From the NCBI RefSeq assembly GCF_000150275.1, contig NW_002060944.1, positions 3,352,229 to 3,416,228 of the forward strand: a stretch of 64,000 nucleotides of DNA. The letters are read 5' to 3'. Source of the stretch: Trichoplax adhaerens (taxonomy: Eukaryota > Placozoa > Uniplacotomia > Trichoplacea > Trichoplacidae). Below are positions 23,801 through 38,800 of the stretch, piece by piece. The notes under the pieces were generated by a model. The model searched no databases. It saw nothing but the letters and a program-made list of their open reading frames with translations, and was not told the DNA's origin. The position numbers and the translations under genes were made by a program. Every line of letters begins with the position of its first letter. The first letter of the stretch is position 1.

Positions 23801-26800
23801 GTGTATGCGCTAGCCTTCAACATTTTAACGTTCTGGGATCCGAACGAAACGGTTTTGAGCCCTGTATTATCCAACCTCAGCCTGTTACCGATTCATCTAC
23901 AGGTAATTGCAGTCTTGAAGCTAGATTTTGATAGCTTTAATCTGAAATTTATTTTTGAATTCTAGGTGGATGTTTTAGTGTCTTATTTGAAAAGTATCCA
24001 TTAGAGAGTGTTGCAGACCAGAAGATTACCATTCAAGCGCCTTCCGTTGAAATCTGGTTCGATACTGTAAGATTAAATGAAATAAAACTGGTGTTTTCTT
24101 ATCTAAAAATCTGCTAATAGTTAGATGATTTCTTTGCTGATAAACTTTATTACTTTCTGAAGATATCTGCCCTTGCCGTAAAAGAATTCTTCGTTAGACC
24201 ACGAGATGTAGAAATTGAACAGTTCGTATTTGTAATAGATATACATATTTTTTAAATAGTGCACCTGCGATATACGATAGCACTATTTGTTAACGGTTAT
24301 TATAAATTCATATCAGCCAATAGGTTATGAGTGATCATTTATCTATATCTTAATCTTCTACTGCAGGTTATCGCACGCAGCTAGCTATGCTATCCAAAAA
24401 CTCAAAGATAATACCAAAAAGAGTATTACTGCTGCTGTAAAAGATAAAGCGGTAACGTCTATTTGCAATATATTTTATTGCATACCGCCAGCCACCTTGA
24501 GATAGCTATTCATTAATAATGAAATTTATCTAAACAATTACATCTTAATACTTACAATTATTATGTATCACTTTACAATATTCAGATTTTAGATATTGAT
24601 GTAAAGATATCTTCAACTTATGTTGTTGTACCTTCCAATGTTGATCTTAGAAGGTAAGTAATCTAATTTTATATTTCGTAGATTAATTATGACTCATTTA
24701 GTCACATATTTAATTTTGGAATTCAGTCCTACTAACAATCTCTTGATCGCTGACCTTGGCTCACTACAAGTAAAGAGTGATTTATCACTTGTACATCAGG
24801 TAGACTCTTCATAGGTCTCTTTTTTAATTGTATAATCGTTCGTATCCTTACAATATTTTTATCCCATTAATTTCAAAGCCTGACAAGAACTGCGACAGAT
24901 TCTCAGTTGGCATGCAGAATATTCAGATTTTGTTGGCGAATAAAGGTGATTATATTCGATTGTCCTACGAGATCTTGCGGTTAATACTGTTATTTCTTTT
25001 GAAGAGGATGACTGGAACAATATCCGTAAAGCTTCATTGGCAACAAAGTTGCATATACTATTTCCCTCAAATATAGCATTAACTATAGAGAAGTCGCTTC
25101 AGGAAGAATCTGCTGATATACCAGAGTAAGCAACAAAGTATAAATGCGACCCTATTGACTACATAACAATAACTAGCCGATTAATTGCTGCATTTGATTG
25201 ATTATTTAATCATTATCGGATGTTACAGAGTGGAAATATCGGGCACTTTATCAAAATTAGCAGTATCAGTTTCAGATAAAAAGTTACTAACAATGTTAAA
25301 GGTACCTTTTTGGTTATAATGATGGCTTGTTCATATTTTAGTATTATACGGTATTGATCATCCTTAATTCCATCAAGCATTAATAATTATTGTATTTATT
25401 CAGCTCGCTGATAGCGTAAATGCCAGAATGCAACCAATTTTATCGGGAATGCCTGAGTCTAAGGTAAATGTCTATTTTAAAATGTTTCTTTCCTTAATTG
25501 CTGAAGATATGCTTTGTTATCGTACCTCTTAATTGACTGAAATTTTAACTCATGATAGTTCTTATTACAAAGGAATATGTTTTGTAAAATTCTGCCATCT
25601 AATTATTATGCTGTTAAAGGTAAAATTGTAATACTTATAAAAAATGCTTTAGAAAATATCACCTATAACATCCACAAAAAAGAAAGGTAATGCCTTAATA
25701 CATGAACTTGGAAGCCATATTAAAGAAATCAAATCTTTTATGGAGGAAGACAAAGGTAGTCCGCAAATATAAGCGGTGCTATCACCAGCTATAAATTCCT
25801 AATGCTTTAATTAATTGTTAATTGTAATAGTTAGTGAAAACGAAGATGAATTTTATTCAGCTAGCGACTGTGAAGATAGTAGGTTAGTAGTTATTCGATC
25901 TTTGACTCTAAGTAAGGTGTGCTTATAATTTATCGTAAACTTTTCAATCGCATTAAATTTTTTAATTTTATTTACTGCAGTACTGAAATTTATCAAGATA
26001 TAAATAAAACGAAAGTGCAGCTTCAGTTTGTAATTGAAGAGGTAATTTTATTAAATCTGTACCTCAACATTTAGTGAGTAACAGCGATGAAAAATATCAC
26101 CACATCTGAAATAATATTGCTATTATGTGATTAAGATTACGTTAAAGTAACTATAAATCAACTTTGTATAGATACACTTAGACATATTTGAGACGAAAGA
26201 AGCAGTTGGTGAACTTCACGTTCTAGCGATACACTTTCAACAAATGGAAAGTGGTTTTACACTAAGAAAATACGATCTAAATGTGACTGGTGGATTAAAA
26301 GGATTTTCAATTATGGATCCGAACTTTAATGATGGTATGCAGAGCCATTCTTTAATTTAATATCATGTATTTAATAAAAGTATTACACTTATACGAAGAC
26401 GTTGTCTCCGGTAGTGAGAACCGTGCAGGCCGTCTTTCGATATGACCAAATACAATCGTAATTATGAAATTTTTTCAGACAAAGGGTTACCGCTGCAGCT
26501 ATTAGATGCATCAACGTGCACAGAAAATTCTAACCTCTTAAGTTTTAAATACATTAAGGTGAATTAAAAATTAATTTGTTTTTATGTAGGAATAAAATAT
26601 ACGATGTGATCTGCCACCCTAAATTTAGACTTATCTCCTATTCATTAATTAAAATTCAGCCTGCACTGCAAATTTTCTAAGAATACATCAATTTCTCTGA
26701 TATTACCATTTTAGATTACGTCTCCTGCTTCGGAATTATACAAAAGAGATCAAATACGACAGTCTGTTGTCCTTGAACTTAATTGTGTAACTTCTAATTT

Positions 26801-29800
26801 ACATTACGAAGAACTAGCCAGTGTTATCCACTTCTTTAACAATCTTGCTGAAGATAGGTAAAACTGATGGAAACGGGTATAAAAATATTCTTTTACGTAA
26901 ACTGATGTTTGTATATTCAGCTCGCTTTTCCGACAATAATACTCATTATAGTCAAGAAATTATGGCTAAAAAAGGAAAAGAAATGGCCTATAATTCTAGC
27001 GAAAATGACACGAAATCGATAATTCCAAGTTAGTGCGATAGTATATTTATACTGTAAGATGCTGCTTTACAATGTTGGCCTTAATATTAGCAATTGTTCC
27101 TGAGATGCCTTACATAGTTTTACGTAACTAGACATGAAAACGAATACTTGAGTAGAATATTTTGGACAGCCTATTAAAACTGACAGATATCGTATTTATA
27201 ATGTATTTGTAGGTGAAGATCAAGATATCATTAAAAAAACCGATCCATTTACTGAAACAGATTGCCGATTAAAAGTAAAAGCCAAACTACAACTGCTACA
27301 AGTTAATATTATAGGAAAGACAGGCATGATCGCTTCTATAAAAATTGCAGGTAAAATTATATCAATGATCGATTAATGATATTGCATAGAATTTAACTAA
27401 GTAAAGCAGACTTCGATTATTGGTTATCTAGACCACGATAGTAATAATAGTACTTTAAAAAATTAATTACTCCTTTGTTTCACCTATCTAATATATTTGC
27501 ATGAATTAATTACGCTTATAATCGAAGATTTCAGCTGTAACATGGATGAAAGACTAGAAGCTACACGATTATACATCGGGTAATGACTTCTACTACTATT
27601 TTTTTAAAGATCTTTGGGTAGATTTTTAAAATGATTTGTCATATACTACCATAAAACAAATGCAATATATGATAAAATTTTACTCTACTTATAGCCTGGG
27701 CAATATACATGTTACCGACGAAATTTCAAAGCACCGATATCGCAAGGTACAACCTTTCATGATAAATGCCTTCAAGTCTGTAATCACAAAACTTACCAAC
27801 ATTCTTTATAGATTATTTCCATAGACGATGATGAGACGTTATTTGCTTTAAATTTAACGCTTTATAAACATGATCAAGAACAATACTTGAAACCTGAAAC
27901 TGTAGATATTGATGTAACAACAACACTTGGTCAATCTAAAGTTGTTATTCTGCAAGGGTTCATTGTAGAAGTTGTGGTTAGTCTTTATATTACTTTAATA
28001 TTTGATGGTATTACATAACGTTAAGCTTAAACCTCGCTTATTTTTGCATTTTTAAAAATACTAGAATTTTGTTAGTCACTTCCAATCGGCTATCTTGGCG
28101 CTAAAGGCCGCTAGAAAAAGGGCTCTCCAAACAGCCATGAAAACTGTAATCGACGAAAACTGTTTGCAAGATAATGTCTGTAATCTGGATTCTCAATCTA
28201 CGTTTAATTTAATTGTTAGGTCAAGAATTTACGATCTCATGAAACCCGTCTTCGCTTAAATGTGTCAATGAAAGCGCCAATCTTGATTATTCCTCAATCA
28301 TCGTCGAGTCATGATGCAGTCCTGATTGATCTTGGTCGTTTAACAATTAGGAATAGCTTTAAAATAGCGGATGATAGTAAAAATTACACTGACAGAATAC
28401 CTATATTAGATGCTATGGAAATAAAGCTAACCGCTACAAAGTTATCCAGGTAGCAAAGCGTAAAATATTTGTATAAGCCACAACGTCTAAATTAATCGTA
28501 AAAATATTGATGCACTTAGTTTCTTGCGATCTTTTCATTAGTACCTGGCGCTTCAGTAACGAATATTGACAGTTACTTATTTTAACTTTTTGTTAGAGTA
28601 TTCATGTCACTAGAGGGAGATTTTGATGTGCTTCACGAATGCAAAATTATTCCGCAAGCGGATTTAAAAATTTTAATTACTCGAAATCTATCTACCTCAT
28701 GGTATGATGCTATAACTCCAATTACGATCAATGGTGAACTGGAAGAATTTGAGGTTTATAAGATTGTCAATTTCTTACTACTATATTGCCACTTCTCGCA
28801 CAATATTTATAAGAAACTGGCTGTAGATCTTTCTAGGTGACAAAGATATTGCCTTAGCGCTTGCCATTCTGGAAAATAATGTAAAGGAAGGTGTATTTCA
28901 TAAAGATCCTTCGCAAGCAGATCCCACTACTGATAACGAATCTGAAAGTTTTGATCAAATTGAGGGTGAAAAATATTGGTTTTGCATTTTACTTTTCTTA
29001 CATGTATTAATCAAACTTTAATTTATTCAACAGACAAACCAGCGAAAGTCAATGAAATTGCATTAGACTTCAAAGCTACAAAAATAAATTTGACGTTATA
29101 TAACGAAGTTAAAACCTTGGTAATCCAAAATATTCCTGAAAGATGACTGCTGTGTAGATTAGAGAGCTGTCATAGTTTTTCTTTACTTCATATTGTTTTG
29201 AGTAACACTACCGGTTATCTACCGTAAATTATGAACAATGCCGGTTCTATGGCGCAGTACGTTTATCATATTAATTCATTCTTTACCGAATATGAACTAA
29301 TATTAGAATACTGGAGGACCGTCAGCATTTAAGCGATTATCAGAGTTTTGCTTGCTACGATTGGAATCATCTGGTTTTAGCTTACAGTTTACTGAGACTA
29401 AATCTGAAAGAATGTTAATACTCTCATTGAATAATTTTATGGTTGAAGATATGAGACCTGTACAATCAAACGGAGAAACAAGGTAAATGACAGAACAATA
29501 ATTATTTCTTTCAATCTTCATCGTAAGATGGACTAAATTTTTTATTGTAATTATAGAATACTTGAGCGTTACAACGAGAAAACTGCAGCAAACGTCCCAG
29601 TTAAAGCATCAGATATGTTTAGGGTTACCTATATTAGTGATCGAGTAGAATGGACTAAAGGTAAGTCGTAACCAGTTTTTATGTGGTCCCAGAGAATTAA
29701 AAATTATCAACGCCTATAAAACATTATTTCTCTATTGTTTAAATCCTACAGTGGACGTTGTAGTTGATCATTTCTGTTTCCGGGTATGTGTCGATTTTAT

Positions 29801-32800
29801 TATGAGCCTTAAATCGTATGCAGAGTCTCTTATCGACACTGCACTGAAATTACCACGAAAGCGATCTGCATCTGATATTGTGAAGCCCTCGGATGTAAAA
29901 CCTACCAATATGGAATTTAAAGTCACTGTCATGATTGTAAAACCAGAGATAATGTTAGTGTCCGATCCCTTACGCAAAGATTCGCCATATGTTAAATGTT
30001 CTGTAAGTTGGAAATTGTAGTTAAGTTTATTTTTGTACAATAGATTTTTGACTATATAAAGTCTAATAATTCACCGAATTTATAAAAAAATTTAGAGTGA
30101 AATACAATTGAATCTGCTAAAAAATAATGAAAAGATACTTGTCGAAGCTGACATCAAAGATTCATATATGGTATCAGTTGCGTTTGGAGAAAAACGTCGA
30201 CAGTATTCTATACAGGTTAAACCTGGTCTACTCTAAATTTTTTTTCTCTTTATTTCTTTACAACCTATATTTCACGTATAACCTATGTTTCCATCCTTAA
30301 AACAGGTCCTGCATCCATGCGATATAAAATGTAACGTTTTAATCCCATCAGATGGAAAAGGAAAAGAAATTAAAGTATCGACCGGAAAGATACTTTTTCA
30401 TATATCCTCCTCGCTTATGCAAACGCTTATTGCAGTCTCAAAAGCTCTAAGACAAAATCAGGTTATTGGAAGTGGCATTGATTTCGAATATATATCATCC
30501 ATAACTGAAATTGTTCAATCAATTTTACAGATTGAGGACGATGAGGTATCATTCCAAGAAGTTCCAGCTGATTTGTGGGAAGTAAAGAAAACTAACACAA
30601 ATGATTTTGCTTATTTAATGTCAGGTACAGTATTTCGTATCGCGTAATAGAACTACACACAGACCGACTATAATGTTATTAGCGTAGCAATATTATATTT
30701 TATCAGTGATGATAATAGTATAATATTAGTAAATTTTATATTACTGTAACACATTAGAAGAAAAGACTGTTTGTCTAGTGCATGATATTGCCGATTCCAA
30801 AACATTGTCGTTTTGTCCTCTTACGCTGACGTTTATCTGAATATAGATGACGAAAAATCTCTCGTTTCTGTATCCAGCACAAATGATATTCAAACCTTAA
30901 CAAATAAACCGGATGCCAGCCAAGTAAATGACGGTCTTAATTTTTCCGCGGTCTTTACAATTGAATGATGTGTTATAATGATTATTTCACTAACAGTTCG
31001 TATTCCAAAGTGAACAATTAAAAGTGGTTTTTGAGACATCCACTGAAGATGTTATTCTTCCACTTGTTTCGTGCTACATGACTGTAAACGCTTGTGCTAA
31101 AGACTGGGAAAATAATTTATGCTTCGACGCAGATTTAGCTCTTGAAAGTTACTACTATAACAATAGAGTTAGCGAGTGGGAACCACTAATCGAGCCTATA
31201 GAAGAAAATAGTGTCTTTAAACCGTGGACGTTGAAACTATCTGTAAGTACCTATTACAATTACATTAAGATTCTGGTAAAATAGTATGAACTAGTGTTTT
31301 TCCCTGGCTTCACTGCTGATTTTTTTTTAAATGACCAGGTTAGAAAGGGAGAAGCAAAAGCTGGTGTTGCTGATTCGACTGAAACGGATATGTATTCATA
31401 TGAAACTGGTTCCCAATCTGAAATTAGTACTACAGAATCATTCTCTGGTATTGAAAATGATGCAAAGATGACTGTTACGTTATCTTCTACTAAGACTTTA
31501 CAGTTCACGGTTACTAAAACCTGTTTATCTGTCCTGAAGACGCTAGCTGATGTAAGCTTGTTCATAAAATTCAATTCAGTTGAAGTAAATTAATACTTGA
31601 GTGATGTCTACGAGTATATTAGATAAGAAAACTTTATATTTATTTAGTGTACATTAAGCACACAAAGTGTATCACAAGTTACTGCATGCACAATGGTACG
31701 GTGTATTTATGAAACTATCACGATTAAAATAGGATCTAACAGGCTCAAAATCATGGGGAGCGTCTTTGGATGAAAATACCAGAAAACAAGCTGAAGGAAT
31801 AGAATTAAGAAATCTGACGGGTTTCAATGCGACGATTACGCCTGGCTATGCATTTGATAGAAAATTTGAAAAATTTACTTTACTTGACAAAGGAAGCGAA
31901 TTTCTATCACTTAGAGAATCATTTGTTAGAGTTGAAGGCGATAAAGTAATTAATCAAAGGACTGTTTATCTGCAACCAGAAAGAACAGTGTTCGCTGATA
32001 AAGTCATGCTTACTTGCAAGGTCATTTTAATGAAGATAATGCTACATATTTCAATATTTAACAGTAATAATAGGTCATAACTGAATAACTGTATATTTGT
32101 GGTAAATTATATAATTAGGTAAACAAGTATGCAGAATTATGCGACATCCCCGTAGCTAGGGCCGGTAAACAACTTTTTGGTATTAAACGGGTAAAAGATG
32201 GAATAATGTCCTTAGTACTAGATACGGAAGTTATTGGGAACCGAAAAATTGTTACAATCCGCTCTTCATTACAAGTAACTTATTTTGAAATTACTCTGAA
32301 AATTATACGGATAACGAGGTTGTTACGCCTCATTCTAACTGAAACAATGTGCGATTTAGGTTAAGAATTCTCTCGAATTTGCAATTCAATTATATTCGTC
32401 CGAAGATCGCCAACTTCACCACTTAGCGACTATTCATCCAAATGATATCGCAAGTGTTCCATTATCCGCTACATATGACAGTAAGCTATTCATAACACCT
32501 ATAGTTGACGGCATTCTTTTCAATAGTCACAAAGAACCTGTAGACTGGAAAGTATTATATGCCATGAAAGCTCAAGATTCTAGTCGAAAAGCTAGTAAAG
32601 TTTATCTTTGCAAATCGGACAGTGGTCATCAATTTGTCTTTAAGGCAAGTAGTTTAACTCCTTAGTAAAATAGAAATGTACATATTGTAAGTGAATTCTT
32701 TACCGATCAGCCGCTGTAGGTCAATTAAATTTAGAGATAAACTGGTACAGTTAATCTAGTGCAGTCTCAAGCAATAATATTATAAAGCTATAGTTGTCAA

Positions 32801-35800
32801 TGTATAGCTACGTTTTCAGTATATTATAATCTAGCACCTTTGCACAACGTTCACATTAAAGCAAGCCACTGCCAACAACGTTGTCTAATATGACCAGAGA
32901 TATAGGCTATTCGAAGTTAACAACTTCATTTGTAGTACAATTACCATTGTTATGTTTACTGCGGCTTAAAATTGTATTACTTATGAGAGATACTAAGAGA
33001 AGGTCCTTTTTGTTACTTCATGTTCTGATGTATGCAAATTTGCGAGTAATAAACACTGTATAATGACTTGACTAATCATAGAGTCACCTGTAATTCTTAG
33101 GTCAAGATGCGTTCCGAAAATTATCATTCTGTTGATCGCATGAAACTTCCCGTTGAACGTTTACAAGATTCTACTCCACATTTCGTTCTTAATGTCACCC
33201 CTAGTATCGTATTGAGAAATGCACTGCCATATACTATTTCCTATCGATTAGAGGTTCGTATAGTGTATTAACTTCATTTTGATTTAATTCAAAAGCATGA
33301 ATAAATCATTTCTACTGAAAGGGATCCGGCAAACATGAAGTACTTAAGGAGGGTAAGAAATGCTCTTTATACTCTGTGATCCCCACAGCAAAGCAAGTCA
33401 TCCAAATTGAGGTATGATCAATCTTTATATATTGATTGTGATAATCTTCGTTCTCTGAACAATGAAGTTATGATAAACTCCAGAGGTTTTCATTTCAGTG
33501 TATATATATAGGGCATCTGAACTCAAATAGAATTTATATTTGTTACATACTACAATCCCTATTTTATATTTGTATACAGCTACTAGATTACCTAGGAATG
33601 AACTGGCATGGTAGCTTTGCAATAAATAATATCGTAATGGGTTCGACTGACAAACAAGGGCTAATACTGACTTCAAAGAACATTAAAGATAAGACTGTTG
33701 TAAGGCGATAATTAGATTTTATCTTCAAATCTGTAAACAATAGCTAGTTTATGCAATGTCTCGCCATATCTTTTCTTAGGAATTACAATTGATGCGCCTT
33801 TACGTGGAAAACTTAGAAATATCCATATCAGCCTCTCATTTAATGATAAATGATACGAATTTTCCTCTGTGCTACAAGGCAATAGCTAGATTTATTTGTG
33901 CATAATTCAGAGTATTCGATCTTTTGATACTTTCGTACTTAATATCAATAGCAATCGAAAATACTTTTACTAGTGTTATTATTATTATTTTTTAGGGAGT
34001 TGATGGGAGAACCGTTGTTGAGCATCCTCCTTCAGTCAATCCTATTATATTTTCAACAAATTCTAAAAACTTTTTTTCAAGTGGCAAGGTAACACTTCAG
34101 TAATTCGAATATCTGCACGTGTATCTTCTTGTAATTACTTTATAAAGCAACCAATTAACTGAGCCGTAGCAAGTTGGCTTTCAGAATTGTAATTACTATC
34201 TTTAACATTTTGAGCGACATTACTAGCGTTATTATATCTCTTGAAGTATGCGTGTTTGATATATTTTTTATGCTACACTGTATTATCATAAGCCATCTAG
34301 TGGTTGGACACAGGACGTGCACTACAACTTAACATATTTACTATTGGACATTAATAATCTAAAATTATTTTGATTGATGTTAGATATCCTGTAGTGTACC
34401 AGGCTTCACGAAATGGTCAGATGGATTTTCAATTGATGCAGTTGGTAATGCTGGTTGTATACAGTGTCATAATCTCAAGGACAAGAACTTATTTGAGATT
34501 GGCATAAGTTCATCTTTATCCAATTTCGGATTAACAAAATTTGTGAAGTTTTCTCCCTTCCATGTTATCTCTAACCAAACGAATGTAAGTCTTAATTCTA
34601 CGTTCGCTTATATTGAAAAGCAATGGTAAAAGTTGGAGATGCAATCTGGCGAGTTTGATATTTAAGATGTTTTTATATCGCAGTATGCTATAACATGTAT
34701 GGAAAGTGGTGTAAATAACCCATATTCAGTGATGGTTCCCGCAGGCAAGGTATGAAACGATATGGACGTAATGCACAATTATCATTTTTAGCAAGTTATC
34801 ATTTGCCTATTCGTTAGCTGCCAAATCAGGCAAAAAGCTAACAGATATATATTACTGTATAGGTTATCCCGTTTTGGCCATCAAATGGAAAAGTAAAGAT
34901 GCGAATTACAGCTGGCACTGGTCGAATTTATTCACCTCCTTTTAAGTTTAATGTAGACAACAGCTTTTTACTTAAATTAGACAACGAGGTAATAAACCCT
35001 TACATTATTATTTATACACCTCGAGGAAAACTTAATGATTATTCTTTAGTTTGCATTTCATTTATCTTGCATTTAATTTTCTATACCGTGATGAAAAAAT
35101 TTCGTTAATAATTATAATGTTATTATTAGATTGGTGCTATCAACGCTAGCGTGCAGATCTTAGAGTCATCCAATATAATATCATTTTACCCATATACCAG
35201 TGGTTCTGTGCCTGCTCTACTTATTAACCGATTATCGAATTTGACCATTGAGTATCGGCAATCGTAAGTTGTTTGCGTTTATAATTCAAATGCCTTTAAA
35301 TTGATTTAAAGTATTTAAAATTATTTCAGTCAGATTACAATAAATAGATTAAGAGTTTAAGGTATCAAAGTTTAAAAAATGCCATTCTAATTCTATCCTT
35401 AGCAATGAATCTTTAAACCATAAATTAGAACCTGGTACACATCGTTATTACGCGTTGGATTATCCCAGTGGGCCATCAAAGATATGTTGGTGGATTTCCG
35501 GACGAGAAAAAGAGACAGAAAGCAAGAAAGTCAATATTGTAGAGGTAATAGCTGAAGGCGAAAAATCTACCTTTTAAATAACTTCTGTCACATAAAATCA
35601 CTTTCACCAGTCAGGTCATCCTTATTTGTTATTTTTATATTATAATTATTAGAATCAACTAGCTGATCATACAGTCAAAGGCCAAAAGATGTACTGTATA
35701 TCCTTTTTGGATGGATTACAACGAGTTATACTTTTCACACCTGATGCCAGCATTGCCTCTAGAGCATTGAAGGCAAATTACATATTCTTCGTATTAGTAC

Positions 35801-38800
35801 TGTTGTAGAATGTATGTTACAGATTCTCATCAATTATCTCTTACTAATAGGAAGTAAGGCTAGAACGTCGAGATATTGATGTACACATTAATGTCCATGG
35901 TATCGGTCTATCATTAGTCAACGATCGAATTGGTGTCGAAATAGCGTATATTTCCATGTCTTCGTAAGTACACGCACGGATGGATGAATAGACACAATAA
36001 AGGATTATAGTTGAGTGGAAATTTTTAAAGAAATTTTTACATTTTGCAGATCTACTTGTGAATGGAAATATAAAAACAAGAAGGGTCGTTGGCAAGAGTT
36101 AAAAGGGGAAATATCTCAACGCATTGAGAACGCCTGGTTAAACTATCAGCAAATGATCGCACGCGGTCAGGAAGTCTCGGAAGAAGTTATATTGAACGAA
36201 GACTTTAAGGTAATCTAACTTACATGAAACAGAGTTTTTTCTTAATGAATTATAATAAACTGTAAGCGATTGGCGTATTCGCTATTTAACTAGGTAAACT
36301 TTCGTAAAATGATTATGATACGAAATCATGATCATCCAATCAAACGTCTGTATAGTCCTGGTATAGCCATAGAATATGGTAAATCTCCCAGTCAACAATA
36401 CTTTTCGGTTACAGTAAATAATATACAGGTAAATGGAAAAAACTTACTTAAATGAATGCATAATGCATAGAATACAGGGTTTTAGTGATAAAATAACTTT
36501 TTGAAAATATTTACGTAAGATTCGTGGTATTATATTTATGAAGATTTCGATGTCACAATAACTATTGTATATACTGCACATAGGTTGATAACCAGAGGTC
36601 ATACCCGTATTTTCCAGTGGTATTTTGCCCAGTCCCTCCGCCAAAATATGCCAGTGAAGAAATTGGTAATAAATTAAAATTAAACTTTCCAACTGTAATT
36701 ATTAATTGCAATCATAGCCTTGGATTAGTTGACAATAGAACTATATCTTTCTAATACACAAAGACACTCAATGTAATTATTGGAATATAAGTAAGAAATG
36801 CGTAATGCGATTGAAAATCAGTTAAAGAACGTATAAGTTCCCATAACGTATCATCACAGTTATTTAGAGTGCGAAACTTTAGTATCTACTTAATTAATAT
36901 TGCATTACTGCGCTGCCTAAACTGCACGATTTTTTGGATCAATCTATTAGCCGCTCAACCTTTCATTCAACTGTGCGTTATTGTCAAAGAAGAAGAGCGA
37001 GCAGACTTTAAGCAAATCCAGTACGTTTATGAATTCTTATAAAAGACTTGCTTTAGCTTAATAGTAGAGAAATAGAGCTTTGTGTCTTTTATCAATCTAA
37101 TAAGGTATCTAAGGCTCCTGATACAAGAAATGAAAATTCAAGTAGACAGAGGATTTATAATGGATATGATTGATATTTTTCAAGAGAGAATCATGCCAAA
37201 TGAGGTATTCTATTTCATATGATGATCTCAATTATTAGTCAATATCGGAATCTAATTCGTGGAACTATTGTTGCCAATGCATTGGCATAATTATATCCAA
37301 TTTAAGGATGATTTATTCAAAAAGGATCTGGACTATCTTAATTCTTCCGAAGTTCAGAGTGATACTGTGGTAGCAAGCCATTTTACGATTATGCTTAAGT
37401 GTTACCTTTTTTCCAGAAAGTGTTTCTGCGTTTCAATTAAATTTTGTGTCTTCTCAGTCTGTAGACGAAAAGTTGAAGGATTACTACCAAGATCTTCATT
37501 TATCACCTATAAAAGTATATCAAAATGGAATTTTGGTGTTTTATTAAATTTTACTGCGCTAATATATGCAATGTTACCTTACGAGGATACGTTTCTGTTT
37601 TCCTTTCTTAGTTGGATTTAAGCTTTTCAATCAACGAAGGAGCACAAACATCCACAAACCACACTGATGACTTTGTTATGAATAGTGCTATATTAGATGT
37701 AGCTATTAACACCGTTGGCTCAGCTGCGACATCAGTTCGTGATGCACAATTTAGGTTAGCAAAAGTGGCCTTAATGTGAATACATGATTGCATTTTTTAC
37801 CGTTTCTTATTGGTGTTTGTAGTTTTAAAATACTTATCTACAACTTTCATTTCATAACATCAGATTAAGTTATTTCGAAAGAAGGAACATGTTTTACAGT
37901 AGAAAGCAGCTAATATCTCAGACTATTGAATATTACCGAAATCAAGTAACTAAATAAATACTGCATTAATTTATCAATGCAGGTATAAAAAATTTAATGC
38001 GTTGACTTCCAAACATTATTATTTATCAACCATAGTTTATTCAGCAAGCTTATATGGTTGTTTTTGGCCTTGACGCTCTTGGAAATCCATCACATCTATT
38101 TAATGACTTTAAGACCGGCATACAAGATTTCTTTTACGAGCCATATCAAGTACGAATTTTGTTTCGTGTTATACGTGTATAAAGTTTCGTATACTCCATG
38201 ATATCATCTAAAAATTTATTTGATAATATTAATAACAAAGGGAGCAGTTACGGGACCGGCTGAATTTTTTGAAGGTCTTGGACATGGAGTCACTGGCCTA
38301 CTAGGCCATACTATTGGTAAGGATATTTTATAATAAATCTATAGTACATTTTAAACGTTTCTTTTAATCGAAACGAGATTTATAACCGTTTCAGTATTAT
38401 ATGACTTAACTTTAGTGCAACTCTACTTTATCAATATCATATGAAAATTGTATCAATGCACGATTTATTTTAATTTACGATAAAGGTGGTACCTTCAGTG
38501 CCGCCTCGCGTATAACCGATACTGTCGGCAAAGGATTTGCTGCACTATCGATGGATAAGGAGTATCAACGTGAGCGACAGAAAGCCTCATCTTCAAAGCC
38601 AAGTGATCTTGGAGAAGGATTACTGCGTGGCGGTAAAGGATTTGCCAAAGTAAGCTCTAATAGATTTCTCAAAATTTTACATTGTTATACTGATAAATTC
38701 ATAAAGGAGTAATTCTTGTCATGTGTGAAGGGTCTTTGGTCTGGCGTTAGCGGTATAGTTACCAAGCCCATCGAAGGTTTGATTAATTTATCTTTGCAAG

